Assembly (NCBI GenBank): GCA_024638545.1
Contig: JAHEKD010000097.1
Location: 1-7,979, forward strand
Length of the DNA: 7,979 nt
Direction of reading: 5' to 3'
DNA from: Gammaproteobacteria bacterium
GTDB lineage: Bacteria; Pseudomonadota; Gammaproteobacteria; Arenicellales; JAHEKD01
Part shown: in pieces, positions 1 through 5,655 of the stretch
How the letters are laid out: each line of letters starts with the position of its first letter
Numbering within the stretch: position 1 is the first letter of the stretch
Notes under the pieces: generated by a model
Databases searched by the model: none
Told to the model about the DNA's origin: nothing
What the model saw: only the letters and a program-made list of their open reading frames with translations
Position numbers and translations under genes: made by a program

Positions 1-360
1 ACCCACACCATGTAATCCACCTGAGACTTTGTATGAATTTTGATCAAATTTGCCCCCCGCATGTAAAACAGTCATTATGACTTCAGCTGCCGAGCGCCCT
101 TCACCTTCGAGTATACCCGTTGGTATACCGCGTCCGTTATCTGTGACTGAAACCGAGTCGTCCTGGTGAATAGTCACCTCAATTTCATCACAATGGCCCG
201 CCAGTGCTTCATCAATTGAATTGTCGACCACTTCAAATACCATATGATGCAAACCACTACCGTCATCTGTATCACCGATATACATACCCGGGCGCTTCCT
301 AACCGCATCCAGGCCTTTTAGTACTTTAATACTGCTCGAATCGTAATTGTTTTCTGTCAT
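1..360 (-). CDS. gyrB: DNA gyrase subunit B, N-terminal part (cut by window edge)
   Basis: GyrB is the ATPase subunit of DNA gyrase, which with GyrA introduces negative supercoils ahead of the replication fork. Only the first 120 codons are in the window; translation of the minus strand from the ATG at 360 gives [20 protein letters not shown] and continues almost like E. coli GyrB. The GHKL ATPase fold is visible: the VVDNSIDEA helix (residues 44-52) with the Mg-binding Asn47, DNGRGIP (74-80) for adenine binding, and the start of the ATP-lid glycine motif GGLHGVG (114-120) at the edge. The reading frame is intact. The start is set by alignment to the family, since no strong Shine-Dalgarno sequence precedes it. 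It follows dnaN directly with a 200-bp gap carrying two parS sites and no recF, so it may need its own promoter. Identity is certain; the C-terminal part is not visible. Confidence 0.97.
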   Translation of the reverse strand, partial: MTENNYDSSSIKVLKGLDAVRKRPGMYIGDTDDGSGLHHMVFEVVDNSIDEALAGHCDEIEVTIHQDDSVSVTDNGRGIPTGILEGEGRSAAEVIMTVLHAGGKFDQNSYKVSGGLHGVG

Positions 361-439
361 TAATGTAATCTATGGTGAGGATGTTTAGAGTGTTGACATA
401 TTATCATTTTCTTACACTCAGTAATCCAGTTAATTTTGA

Positions 440-477
440 CAGCATTGCCATGTTTCACGTGAAACATGGCAATGCTG
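440..477. promoter_or_regulatory. parS: parS site 1 inside a perfect 38-bp palindrome
   Basis: Positions 451-466 read TGTTTCACGTGAAACA, the full 16-bp ParB-binding centromere consensus. The dyad does not stop there: every base from 440 to 477 pairs with its mirror partner, a perfect 38-bp inverted repeat with no central loop, centred between 458 and 459. ParB (Spo0J family) loads on parS, spreads along the DNA and recruits SMC/MukB-type condensins and ParA to segregate the origin. The extra 11 bp per arm are not needed for ParB binding in known systems. There is no T-run on either side, so a terminator is unlikely. Confidence 0.93.
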
Positions 478-530
478 CTCATTTGTGCTGACCTATTACA
501 GCAGGAGCATTGAATAAGAGAACGCTGTCA

Positions 531-546
531 TGTTTCACGTGAAACG
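531..546. promoter_or_regulatory. parS: parS site 2
   Basis: TGTTTCACGTGAAACG matches the parS consensus at 15 of 16 positions, and only the last base breaks the symmetry, leaving a perfect 14-bp palindrome at 532-545. Its centre is 80 bp from that of the first site. It lies 14 bp beyond the dnaN stop codon. Two sites this close, both beside the origin, are good evidence for a functional chromosomal ParB-parS system, although parA and parB are not in the window. Confidence 0.9.
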
Positions 547-560
547 CCAGGAATAACCTG

Positions 561-1670
561 TTATAACCGCATCGGCATGACAAGATATTTGGAGTTATTA
601 TCCTTGGGTATGTTTAAAGTACAGCTGCTGTTACCGTCTTTCACACTCAGCTCTACTTTTTCCGAATTAAGTACTTTCAAAATATCCATCAAATAATTCA
701 CATTAAACCCAATCTCCATTTCGGGTCCATCATAGTGATTGATTGACATTTCATCATTCGCCTCTTCCTGCTCCGGGTTTGTAGATGCGACTTTTAGAAC
801 CGAATCTTTAAACCCCAAACGTATGCCCCGAAACTTATCATTTGTTAATATTGAGGCCCTTAATAGCGTCTGGTAAAACTCCTGCCTGTCTAGATCTAAT
901 TTAATAGGTAATTTTGCTGACATGACGGATTTATAATCCGGAAATTTTCCGTCAATCAATTTTGATGTGAAAATAATTTGAGCAAATATAAAACGTATGT
1001 GATGATCGTTAAGTTCCACCGTCACATTTTCATCAGTGGAATTAAGCAGTCGATTTAATTCCACGATTGCTTTCCTCGGAATTATGGCCTGACGTGCCTG
1101 ATCATTATCTGAGCCGTTGATAGTTGTTTCACTTTTTGAAAGTCGATGACCGTCTGTTGCAACGCTTACTAATTTATCTTTTGAGATCTCAAACAATAGT
1201 CCATTAAGATAATATCTCACATCCTGTTGCGCCATAGAAAAAGACGTATTATCAATAAGTTGCTTTAATTCCGATTGTGTTATTGTAAACCTTTCCTGCC
1301 AGTTTTGTGTCTCAATACGAGGGAAATCATCTGCGGGCAATGATTGCAGTGTAAATCTCGAACGCTTAGATCGAATCATAACCTTATTTTTTTCAGAGCG
1401 TAATTTAATTTCTGCATCATCAGGCAAGGCTCTGCAGATATCCAGAAATTTTTGTGCCGTTATAGTGCACTCGCCCTCTTCCTCTACATTCACATTATCG
1501 ACGTATGTGGTTATTTCAACCTCAAGATCAGTACCGGTTATCCACATTCTATTATCATCAAGTTTAAGATAAGCATTTGCAAGTATCGGTAGGGTTTGTC
1601 GTCTTTCCACCACACTATTGACATAAGTTAATGGTTGTACAATTGTTTCCCGTTTAATTAATAATTTCAT
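561..1670 (-). CDS. dnaN: DNA polymerase III beta subunit (sliding clamp)
   Basis: The beta clamp is a ring-shaped homodimer that encircles DNA and tethers polymerase III and many repair proteins. The 369-residue product is close to the 366 residues of E. coli DnaN and shows three clamp domains: about 1-122, 128-252 and 255-369. Family landmarks are the early RRQTLPIL segment (23-30), the domain II strand with TDGHRL (172-177), GKFPDY (241-246), the NPEQEEA stretch (299-305) and the canonical C-terminal MPMRL (365-369), which lines the protein-binding pocket. The ATG at 1670 gives the normal N terminus MKLLIKRE; the ribosome-binding site is poor, with only an AGG about 11 nt upstream. The gene is separated from dnaA by the AT-rich presumptive origin and is probably transcribed from dnaA and/or promoters inside it. 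Downstream, recF is missing and parS sites follow instead. Confidence 0.98.
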   Translation of the reverse strand: MKLLIKRETIVQPLTYVNSVVERRQTLPILANAYLKLDDNRMWITGTDLEVEITTYVDNVNVEEEGECTITAQKFLDICRALPDDAEIKLRSEKNKVMIRSKRSRFTLQSLPADDFPRIETQNWQERFTITQSELKQLIDNTSFSMAQQDVRYYLNGLLFEISKDKLVSVATDGHRLSKSETTINGSDNDQARQAIIPRKAIVELNRLLNSTDENVTVELNDHHIRFIFAQIIFTSKLIDGKFPDYKSVMSAKLPIKLDLDRQEFYQTLLRASILTNDKFRGIRLGFKDSVLKVASTNPEQEEANDEMSINHYDGPEMEIGFNVNYLMDILKVLNSEKVELSVKDGNSSCTLNIPKDNNSKYLVMPMRL

Positions 1671-1701
1671 ATATATATAACCTGATTATGTATATTAATC
1701 C

Positions 1702-1710
1702 TGTAGATAA
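1702..1710 (-). promoter_or_regulatory. DnaA box, one mismatch (TTATCTACA)
   Basis: On the minus strand the sequence is TTATCTACA, one change from TTATCCACA. It is embedded in a 15-bp direct repeat (1698-1712) shared, with a single mismatch, by the perfect box at 1764-1772. It lies inside the most AT-rich segment of the gap, 32 bp from the dnaN start. Confidence 0.6.
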
Positions 1711-1763
1711 ATGCAAAATATAAATAAATACCAGTTAAATCAATAAGATATCTGATAATATCC

Positions 1764-1772
1764 TGTGGATAA
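1764..1772 (-). promoter_or_regulatory. DnaA box, perfect consensus (TTATCCACA)
   Basis: The plus strand reads TGTGGATAA, so the minus strand carries the perfect high-affinity DnaA box TTATCCACA. It borders the AT-rich block at 1671-1760, the arrangement expected for a box that nucleates DnaA next to an unwinding element. The flanking bases repeat around the box at 1702-1710. Confidence 0.88.
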
Positions 1773-1854
1773 ATATTGTGATTTAATAGGATAATCACTT
1801 GCTAAAACTGTATAAGCCGTGTACACAGGCAAAAAAATAGTTCTATGAACAGAA

Positions 1855-1863
1855 ATATACACA
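1855..1863 (+). promoter_or_regulatory. DnaA box, one mismatch (ATATACACA)
   Basis: ATATACACA differs from the relaxed consensus TTATNCACA only in its first base. It lies 13 bp before the dnaA stop-codon box and on the opposite strand from the two boxes nearer dnaN. A weaker 7/9 match (GTGTACACA, 1819-1827) is nearby and is not called separately. Confidence 0.5.
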
Positions 1864-1876
1864 GTTTTTGCATGAG

Positions 1877-1885
1877 TTATCCACT
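1877..1885 (+). promoter_or_regulatory. DnaA box overlapping the dnaA stop codon (TTATCCACT)
   Basis: TTATCCACT matches the DnaA box at 8 of 9 positions, including the whole TTATCCAC core. Its first three bases are the complement of the dnaA TAA stop, so the site is partly inside the gene and codes for the last residues of DnaA. Confidence 0.55.
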
Positions 1886-3196
1886 GAGTATTTTGTTTAA
1901 ATTATCATAATCCTCATTTATTTTGGCGTTGGTATTTCTAAGCTCATCAATTTTCCTACAGGCATGCAGGACCGTGGTATGATCTCTGCCCCCAAACTCA
2001 CTGCCAATTTCCGGCAAACTCGAATTGGTTAATTCCTTGCTAAGACGCATAGCCATCTGTCTGGCCCTGGCAATCGGTTGATTACGTTTTTTTGCAATTA
2101 AATCTGAAATTCTGATTTTGTAGTACTCAGCAACACTTTTTTGAATATTGGGTATCGTAAATTTTCGTTCCTGAAAAACCATGATGTCTTTCAGAGCATT
2201 GCGAGCCATGTCAACATCAATGGTCCTGCCTGTGAATTTCGCATCGGCATTGATGCGATTCAATGCGCCCTCCAACTCGCGAACATTCGAGCGAATTTGC
2301 TTGGCGACAAAAAAAGAAACCTCGTCGGCAAGATCTATACCCATTTGTTTGGCTTTTTTATTCAAGATAGCAACACGCGTTTCAAATTCGGGTGGATCAA
2401 TGGGTACTGCCAGGCCCATGCTAAATCTTGAAATCAGTCGTTCTTCAACGCCCCCCAACTCCTTGGGAATACAGTCGCTGGTAATAATTAACTGGCTTTT
2501 GAGCTCCACTAACGCATTGAAAGTATGGAAGAATTCTTCCTGTGACCCTTTTTTTTCAGCGAAAAACTGAATATCATCAATTAATAAGGCATCGAGGGAT
2601 CGATAAAAGTCTTTAAATCGGTTCATCGTGCCCTGCTGTATGTGACGGACATACTCAGCGACGAAACGTTCAGAGTGAACATAACAGACTTTAGCCTGCT
2701 TGTTTCTGGCGACAATCCGATTGCCGGCAGCCTGCATCAGGTGTGTTTTACCGAGTCCGACACCACCGTAAATAAATAATGGATTGTAATCATTTTTTGC
2801 AAGGTTTTCACTTATCTGTATCGCTACTGCACGGGCTATCTGATTCGATTTACCCTGTACATGGCTTTCAAAAGTAAACGCTTCATTTAAGTTATTGTGG
2901 GGCTGCAGCGGCTGTGTTGATCCGGGCATGTTTTCCGATACAGAGGGTTTTCCCGGCACGCGTCCACCGACTTCAAAATCAACCATGATGCTCTGACTGG
3001 TGAGCATGGCGATAACCTCCTCTATTCTGGTGGCATAATTTTTTACAACCTGATCTTTGACAAATTTATTTGGCGCAAGCAGCATCAAAGTATTGTTGTG
3101 TTGTTGCGAATTTAGCGGTTTTATCCAGGTATTATAATCATCGGCATCAAGTTCGCTTTTTAAGGTGTTCAGACACTTGTCCCACAATGCGCTCAT
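1877..3196 (-). CDS. dnaA: Chromosomal replication initiator protein DnaA
   Basis: DnaA binds DnaA boxes, oligomerises with ATP, melts the origin and loads the DnaB helicase. The 439-residue product has all four domains: domain I (about 1-78, with the WIKPL segment), a short, poorly conserved linker (about 79-104; the whole protein is 28 residues shorter than the 467 of E. coli), the AAA+ domain III, and the DNA-binding domain IV. Visible motifs are Walker A GGVGLGKT (144-151), Walker B LLIDDI (204-209), the arginine finger in ISRF (Arg257), sensor II NVRELEGALNR (304-314) and the DnaA signature GGRDHTTVLHACRK (402-415). The ATG at 3196 gives the expected N terminus (MSALWDKCLNTLKSEL); no good Shine-Dalgarno sequence lies in range. 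The upstream gap shows a -10 box, a dyad over the start region and an NrdR-type operator. Confidence 0.98.
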   Translation of the reverse strand: MSALWDKCLNTLKSELDADDYNTWIKPLNSQQHNNTLMLLAPNKFVKDQVVKNYATRIEEVIAMLTSQSIMVDFEVGGRVPGKPSVSENMPGSTQPLQPHNNLNEAFTFESHVQGKSNQIARAVAIQISENLAKNDYNPLFIYGGVGLGKTHLMQAAGNRIVARNKQAKVCYVHSERFVAEYVRHIQQGTMNRFKDFYRSLDALLIDDIQFFAEKKGSQEEFFHTFNALVELKSQLIITSDCIPKELGGVEERLISRFSMGLAVPIDPPEFETRVAILNKKAKQMGIDLADEVSFFVAKQIRSNVRELEGALNRINADAKFTGRTIDVDMARNALKDIMVFQERKFTIPNIQKSVAEYYKIRISDLIAKKRNQPIARARQMAMRLSKELTNSSLPEIGSEFGGRDHTTVLHACRKIDELRNTNAKINEDYDNLNKILSG

Positions 3197-3221
3197 CAGT
3201 CTATTTAGGTGGACCTATCGT

Positions 3222-3241
3222 TAATTGAAAGAAGTCAATTA
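3222..3241. repeat. Inverted repeat over the dnaA promoter start region
   Basis: Seven-base arms TAATTGA (3222-3228) and TCAATTA (3235-3241) flank a six-base spacer. The dyad covers part of the proposed dnaA -10 box and the predicted start point, so it is either an operator or a weak hairpin at the 5' end of the transcript. I do not recognise the binding protein. Confidence 0.45.
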
Positions 3242-3266
3242 TACTGGCTGTTTACACTACTTTTCA
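3238..3266 (-). promoter_or_regulatory. Putative dnaA promoter
   Basis: On the minus strand a perfect TATAAT lies at 3243-3238, with a 17-bp spacer to a weak -35 TGAAAA at 3266-3261 (3 of 6). Transcription would start near 3231, giving a leader of about 35 nt before the dnaA ATG. The weak -35 is overlapped by a degenerate NrdR-like half of a possible tandem operator. Confidence 0.5.
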
Positions 3267-3285
3267 TAGTTAAAAACCGAACTAT

Positions 3286-3307
3286 AAAACACTATATATA
3301 GTGTTTT
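3286..3307. promoter_or_regulatory. NrdR box in a 22-bp palindrome between dnaA and rpmH
   Basis: Positions 3289-3304 read ACACTATATATAGTGT, which fits every position of the NrdR-box consensus acaCwAtATaTwGtgt. The symmetry extends to a perfect 22-bp palindrome (3286-3307). NrdR is a zinc-ribbon/ATP-cone repressor that senses ATP and dATP and normally represses ribonucleotide reductase genes through two boxes about 31-32 bp apart. A degenerate partner (9 of 16, keeping the key C and G) lies exactly 32 bp away at 3257-3272, over the dnaA -35. Another 9/16 match lies 32 bp to the other side (3321-3336) but lacks the conserved C. The target is most likely dnaA, possibly also rpmH. Confidence 0.72.
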
Positions 3308-3350
3308 TAATATTTATTATGCAATAAAACCAGTTTCCTGTTAAAAGCCA

Positions 3351-3379
3351 TTGACAAACTGATGAAAAACCAATAGTTT
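3351..3379 (+). promoter_or_regulatory. Putative rpmH-rnpA-yidC-mnmE promoter
   Basis: A perfect -35 TTGACA (3351-3356) is followed after 17 bp by a weak -10 TAGTTT (3374-3379). Transcription would begin near 3386, about 55 nt before the rpmH ATG. It is the best sigma-70-type promoter upstream of the rightward operon. Confidence 0.5.
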
Positions 3380-3439
3380 TCCCAATCTTTTTTGCTTTTA
3401 AAACGCACAAGCATAACTTACTTAATCAGGATTTAATCG

Positions 3440-3574
3440 ATGAAACGAACATTTCAACCCAGTGTAATTAAGCGAAAGCGTGCACACGGTTTTCGTGCAC
3501 GAATGAAAACTCGCGGTGGGCGTGCTGTCATTAATGCAAGACGTGCGAAGGGCCGGACACGGTTATCTGCGTAG
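3440..3574 (+). CDS. rpmH: Large ribosomal subunit protein bL34
   Basis: bL34 is a small, very basic protein of the 50S subunit that is buried in 23S rRNA. The 44-codon frame gives [20 protein letters not shown] and then the typical [18 protein letters not shown] segment ending in RTRLSA, nearly the same as gammaproteobacterial L34 over its full length of about 44-46 residues. Almost half of the residues are Arg or Lys. An AGG at 3428-3430 sits nine bases before the ATG. The gene is the first of the rightward cluster, divergent from dnaA, and the RNase P protein gene follows at once. This rpmH-rnpA coupling is conserved in most bacteria. Confidence 0.98.
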   Translation: MKRTFQPSVIKRKRAHGFRARMKTRGGRAVINARRAKGRTRLSA

Positions 3575-3605
3575 TAAGTTGGAGCCTTGCGTTAAGAAGA
3601 CAGGT

Positions 3606-3968
3606 GTGAGCGCAGCGTCTGCTGAATTTAAAAAATCAAACAGGTTGTTGAATTCCGAGCAGTTCAAACGCGTACTGCGAAAAGGTAAAAAAAGTTTTAA
3701 CCCGGTATTTTTATTATTTATTTTGCCTAATAATCACAGGCATTCCAGATTAGGCATCACTGTATCAAAAAAAGTTTCGAGACGCGCTGTTGATAGAAAT
3801 CGTATTAAGCGTCAGGTCCGTGAATTTTTCAGGACAAACCAAAACACCTGGCCCGGTTATGATGTTGTGATGATTGCTAATCCACAGGCGGCAAACAGCG
3901 ACAATGAGGCCGTTCAAGAGGCGTTAAGAAACGTTTGGTTCAAAGCAGGGCAGTATATAAACAATTAA
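3606..3968 (+). CDS. rnpA: Ribonuclease P protein component
   Basis: RnpA is the protein cofactor of RNase P; with the M1 RNA it removes 5' leaders from precursor tRNAs. The signature RLGITVSKKVSRRAVDRNRI ends in the RNR motif (residues 64-66 with the start chosen here), followed by KRQVREFFR; the basic face binds RNA. The frame is open from a GTG at 3516 (150 residues), but that start lies inside rpmH and the extra N terminus looks like out-of-frame rpmH sequence. I prefer the GTG at 3606, which leaves 120 residues, the family's usual size, with the conserved FKKSNRLLNSEQF region close to the N terminus and a purine-rich AAGAAG six bases upstream. A TTG at 3579 and an ATG at 3534 are alternatives. 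The stop is three bases before yidC. Confidence 0.93.
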   Translation: MSAASAEFKKSNRLLNSEQFKRVLRKGKKSFNPVFLLFILPNNHRHSRLGITVSKKVSRRAVDRNRIKRQVREFFRTNQNTWPGYDVVMIANPQAANSDNEAVQEALRNVWFKAGQYINN

Positions 3969-3971
3969 ATC

Positions 3972-5630
3972 ATGCAACTAGAATTTCGAAAACTGATTCT
4001 TATCGGGCTGCTGGCGTTTCTTGTCATGACGTTGTTCCAGCGCTGGACTGTTTTTCAGCAGGAAAGGCTGGCTGAAACCACACCGGCGAGTGATTCCGTG
4101 AAGCTTGATGAAGAAATTCCGCAGACGCCCGAATCAGTGGCTCAACCCCCCGAATCAGATGCGGTGCCGACTTCCGATGCTGGTGAAGTTGCTGAAGGCG
4201 AGAAGGTGAGGGTTAAAACAGATCTTATCATCGCCGAAATTGACCTTAACGGCGGCGATATTACAAAACTTGACCTCCTTAAGCATCCTGTGAGTGTAAA
4301 CACACCGGAACAGCCATTCGAGTTATTAAAACAAGGCGGCACGGACATATTCATCGCCCAAAGCGGCTTAATCGGTAAACAGGACAGGCAGTACCCCAAT
4401 CACAAAACCCAATACCGTGCCGAAAAACTAGACTACGAACTTGAACCCGGGACGGATGAAATCAAGGTCAAGTTAAACTGGAAGTCCCCTGACAACGTTA
4501 CCTATAACAAGGTTTACACTTTCAGGCGGGATGATTACCGGTTGGATGTTGATTTTGAAATTGACAATCGGTCATCGGCGCAATGGCAGGGATACCTGTA
4601 TGCCCAGTTCCAGCGCTCCGATGTGCAGACAGAGCAGTTCGGTTTTTTTGGCACGCCGACATACAAGGGTGGGGTGATATACGAACCGGTGGAAAAATAC
4701 CAAAAGATCGATTTTGGTGACATAGAAAATAACAAGCTTAATCTGACCACAGACACGGGCTGGGTTGGCATGCTGCAGCACTATTTTGTGGGTGTCTGGC
4801 TGCCCCAGAATCAGGGCCCGTTTCAGTTTTACAGTAAAAGCATCAACCGCGGCGGACAACCGCTTTATAATATCGGTTATAAAACCACCACGCCATTATC
4901 AATTCCGGCAAAAGCCCAGGCTACGCTGAATTCACAGGCATACATCGGCACCAAAGAGCAGGATCGCCTGAAGGCCCAGAATGTTGATGGCTTGATTCTG
5001 ACGGTGGATTACGGCTGGCTGACAGTAATCGCATCGCCGATGTTCTGGGTCATGAACGAAATCTACAAGCTCGTCAAAAACTGGGGTTTCGTCATCGTGA
5101 TTGTGACCATCTTGCTGAAACTGCTGTTTTTTCCACTATCAGCGGCAAGCTACAAATCCATGGCAAAAATGAAAAAATTCCAGCCGCGGCTGATGACCCT
5201 GCGTGAGCGATATGGTGACGATAAGCAAAAATTGAACATGGAGATGATGAAGCTGTATAAACAGGAGAAAATAAATCCAATGGGCGGGTGTCTGCCGATA
5301 TTAGTGCAAATCCCTGTTTTTATCGCACTGTACTGGGTGCTTCTTGAAAGTGTCGAATTGCGCCAGGCACCATTCATTGGCTGGATTAAGGACTTATCTT
5401 TAAAAGATCCCTTTTATGTGCTGCCGGTTTTATATGGTGCAAGCATGTTTGTCATGCAAAAACTCAATCCTGCACCGATTGATCCGATGCAGCAACGGAT
5501 CATGATGGCACTACCGCTGGTTTTCACCGTGCTGTTTTTATGGTTTCCGGCAGGGCTTGTGCTCTACTGGCTGGTGAACAACCTGCTGTCGATGGCCCAG
5601 CAGTGGTATATCACCCGCAAGTACGCCTGA
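3972..5630 (+). CDS. yidC: Membrane protein insertase YidC
   Basis: YidC is the inner-membrane insertase of the Oxa1/Alb3 family; it inserts small membrane proteins alone and helps others with SecYEG. The 552-residue product matches the 548-residue E. coli form in layout: an N-terminal signal-anchor helix (about 7-22), a Pro/Glu-rich linker (about 38-75), a large periplasmic beta-sandwich domain (about 80-335), then five conserved membrane segments (about 347-368, 371-391, 440-460, 480-497, 512-536) and a short tail. The cytoplasmic loop between the second and third of these is KMKKFQPRLMTLRERYGDDK plus a helical hairpin. The groove residue that is Arg366 in E. coli is Lys383 here, a conservative exchange. 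The ATG follows the rnpA stop by three bases, so translation is probably coupled. The usual intervening yidD is absent. Confidence 0.98.
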   Translation: MQLEFRKLILIGLLAFLVMTLFQRWTVFQQERLAETTPASDSVKLDEEIPQTPESVAQPPESDAVPTSDAGEVAEGEKVRVKTDLIIAEIDLNGGDITKLDLLKHPVSVNTPEQPFELLKQGGTDIFIAQSGLIGKQDRQYPNHKTQYRAEKLDYELEPGTDEIKVKLNWKSPDNVTYNKVYTFRRDDYRLDVDFEIDNRSSAQWQGYLYAQFQRSDVQTEQFGFFGTPTYKGGVIYEPVEKYQKIDFGDIENNKLNLTTDTGWVGMLQHYFVGVWLPQNQGPFQFYSKSINRGGQPLYNIGYKTTTPLSIPAKAQATLNSQAYIGTKEQDRLKAQNVDGLILTVDYGWLTVIASPMFWVMNEIYKLVKNWGFVIVIVTILLKLLFFPLSAASYKSMAKMKKFQPRLMTLRERYGDDKQKLNMEMMKLYKQEKINPMGGCLPILVQIPVFIALYWVLLESVELRQAPFIGWIKDLSLKDPFYVLPVLYGASMFVMQKLNPAPIDPMQQRIMMALPLVFTVLFLWFPAGLVLYWLVNNLLSMAQQWYITRKYA

Positions 5631-5655
5631 ATAGCTGTCTTTCTGATGATGAGGC

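Larger units (their letters stand above)
1671..1876. other. oriC: Putative chromosomal replication origin (oriC) between dnaA and dnaN
   Basis: This 206-bp gap has no coding content. Its left part is extremely AT-rich: only 17 of the 90 bases from 1671 to 1760 are G or C, as expected of a DNA unwinding element. Around and beside it are one perfect DnaA box (1764-1772) and three boxes with one mismatch (1702-1710, 1855-1863, and 1877-1885, which overlaps the dnaA stop codon). Boxes near dnaN are oriented on the minus strand and those near dnaA on the plus strand, so they converge. The gap on the other side of dnaA has no recognisable DnaA box, so this is the better origin candidate. Many bacteria place part or all of oriC between dnaA and dnaN. 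No strand-asymmetry calculation was done. Confidence 0.75.

Noticed and set aside
393..398. Plus-strand TTGACA as a rightward promoter upstream of the parS sites
   Set aside because: No -10 at 16-18 bp, and no plus-strand gene follows.
440..477. The 38-bp palindrome as a rho-independent terminator for dnaN
   Set aside because: No T-run follows on the minus or plus strand, and the centre is an exact parS consensus, which explains the core better.
1819..1827. GTGTACACA as a further DnaA box
   Set aside because: Only 7 of 9 positions match, which is expected by chance in such AT-rich sequence.
2141..2570. Two plus-strand open frames of 96 and 129 codons inside dnaA
   Set aside because: They are antisense shadows of dnaA; their translations have no family features and the dnaA frame is fully conserved across the region.
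3197..3439. dnaA-rpmH gap as oriC
   Set aside because: AT-rich, but no DnaA box of 8/9 or better on either strand; the dnaA-dnaN gap has four.
4142..5377. Several minus-strand open frames (62-95 codons) inside yidC
   Set aside because: Antisense to a complete, conserved yidC frame; Cys/Ser/Pro-rich composition typical of shadow frames and no ribosome-binding sites.
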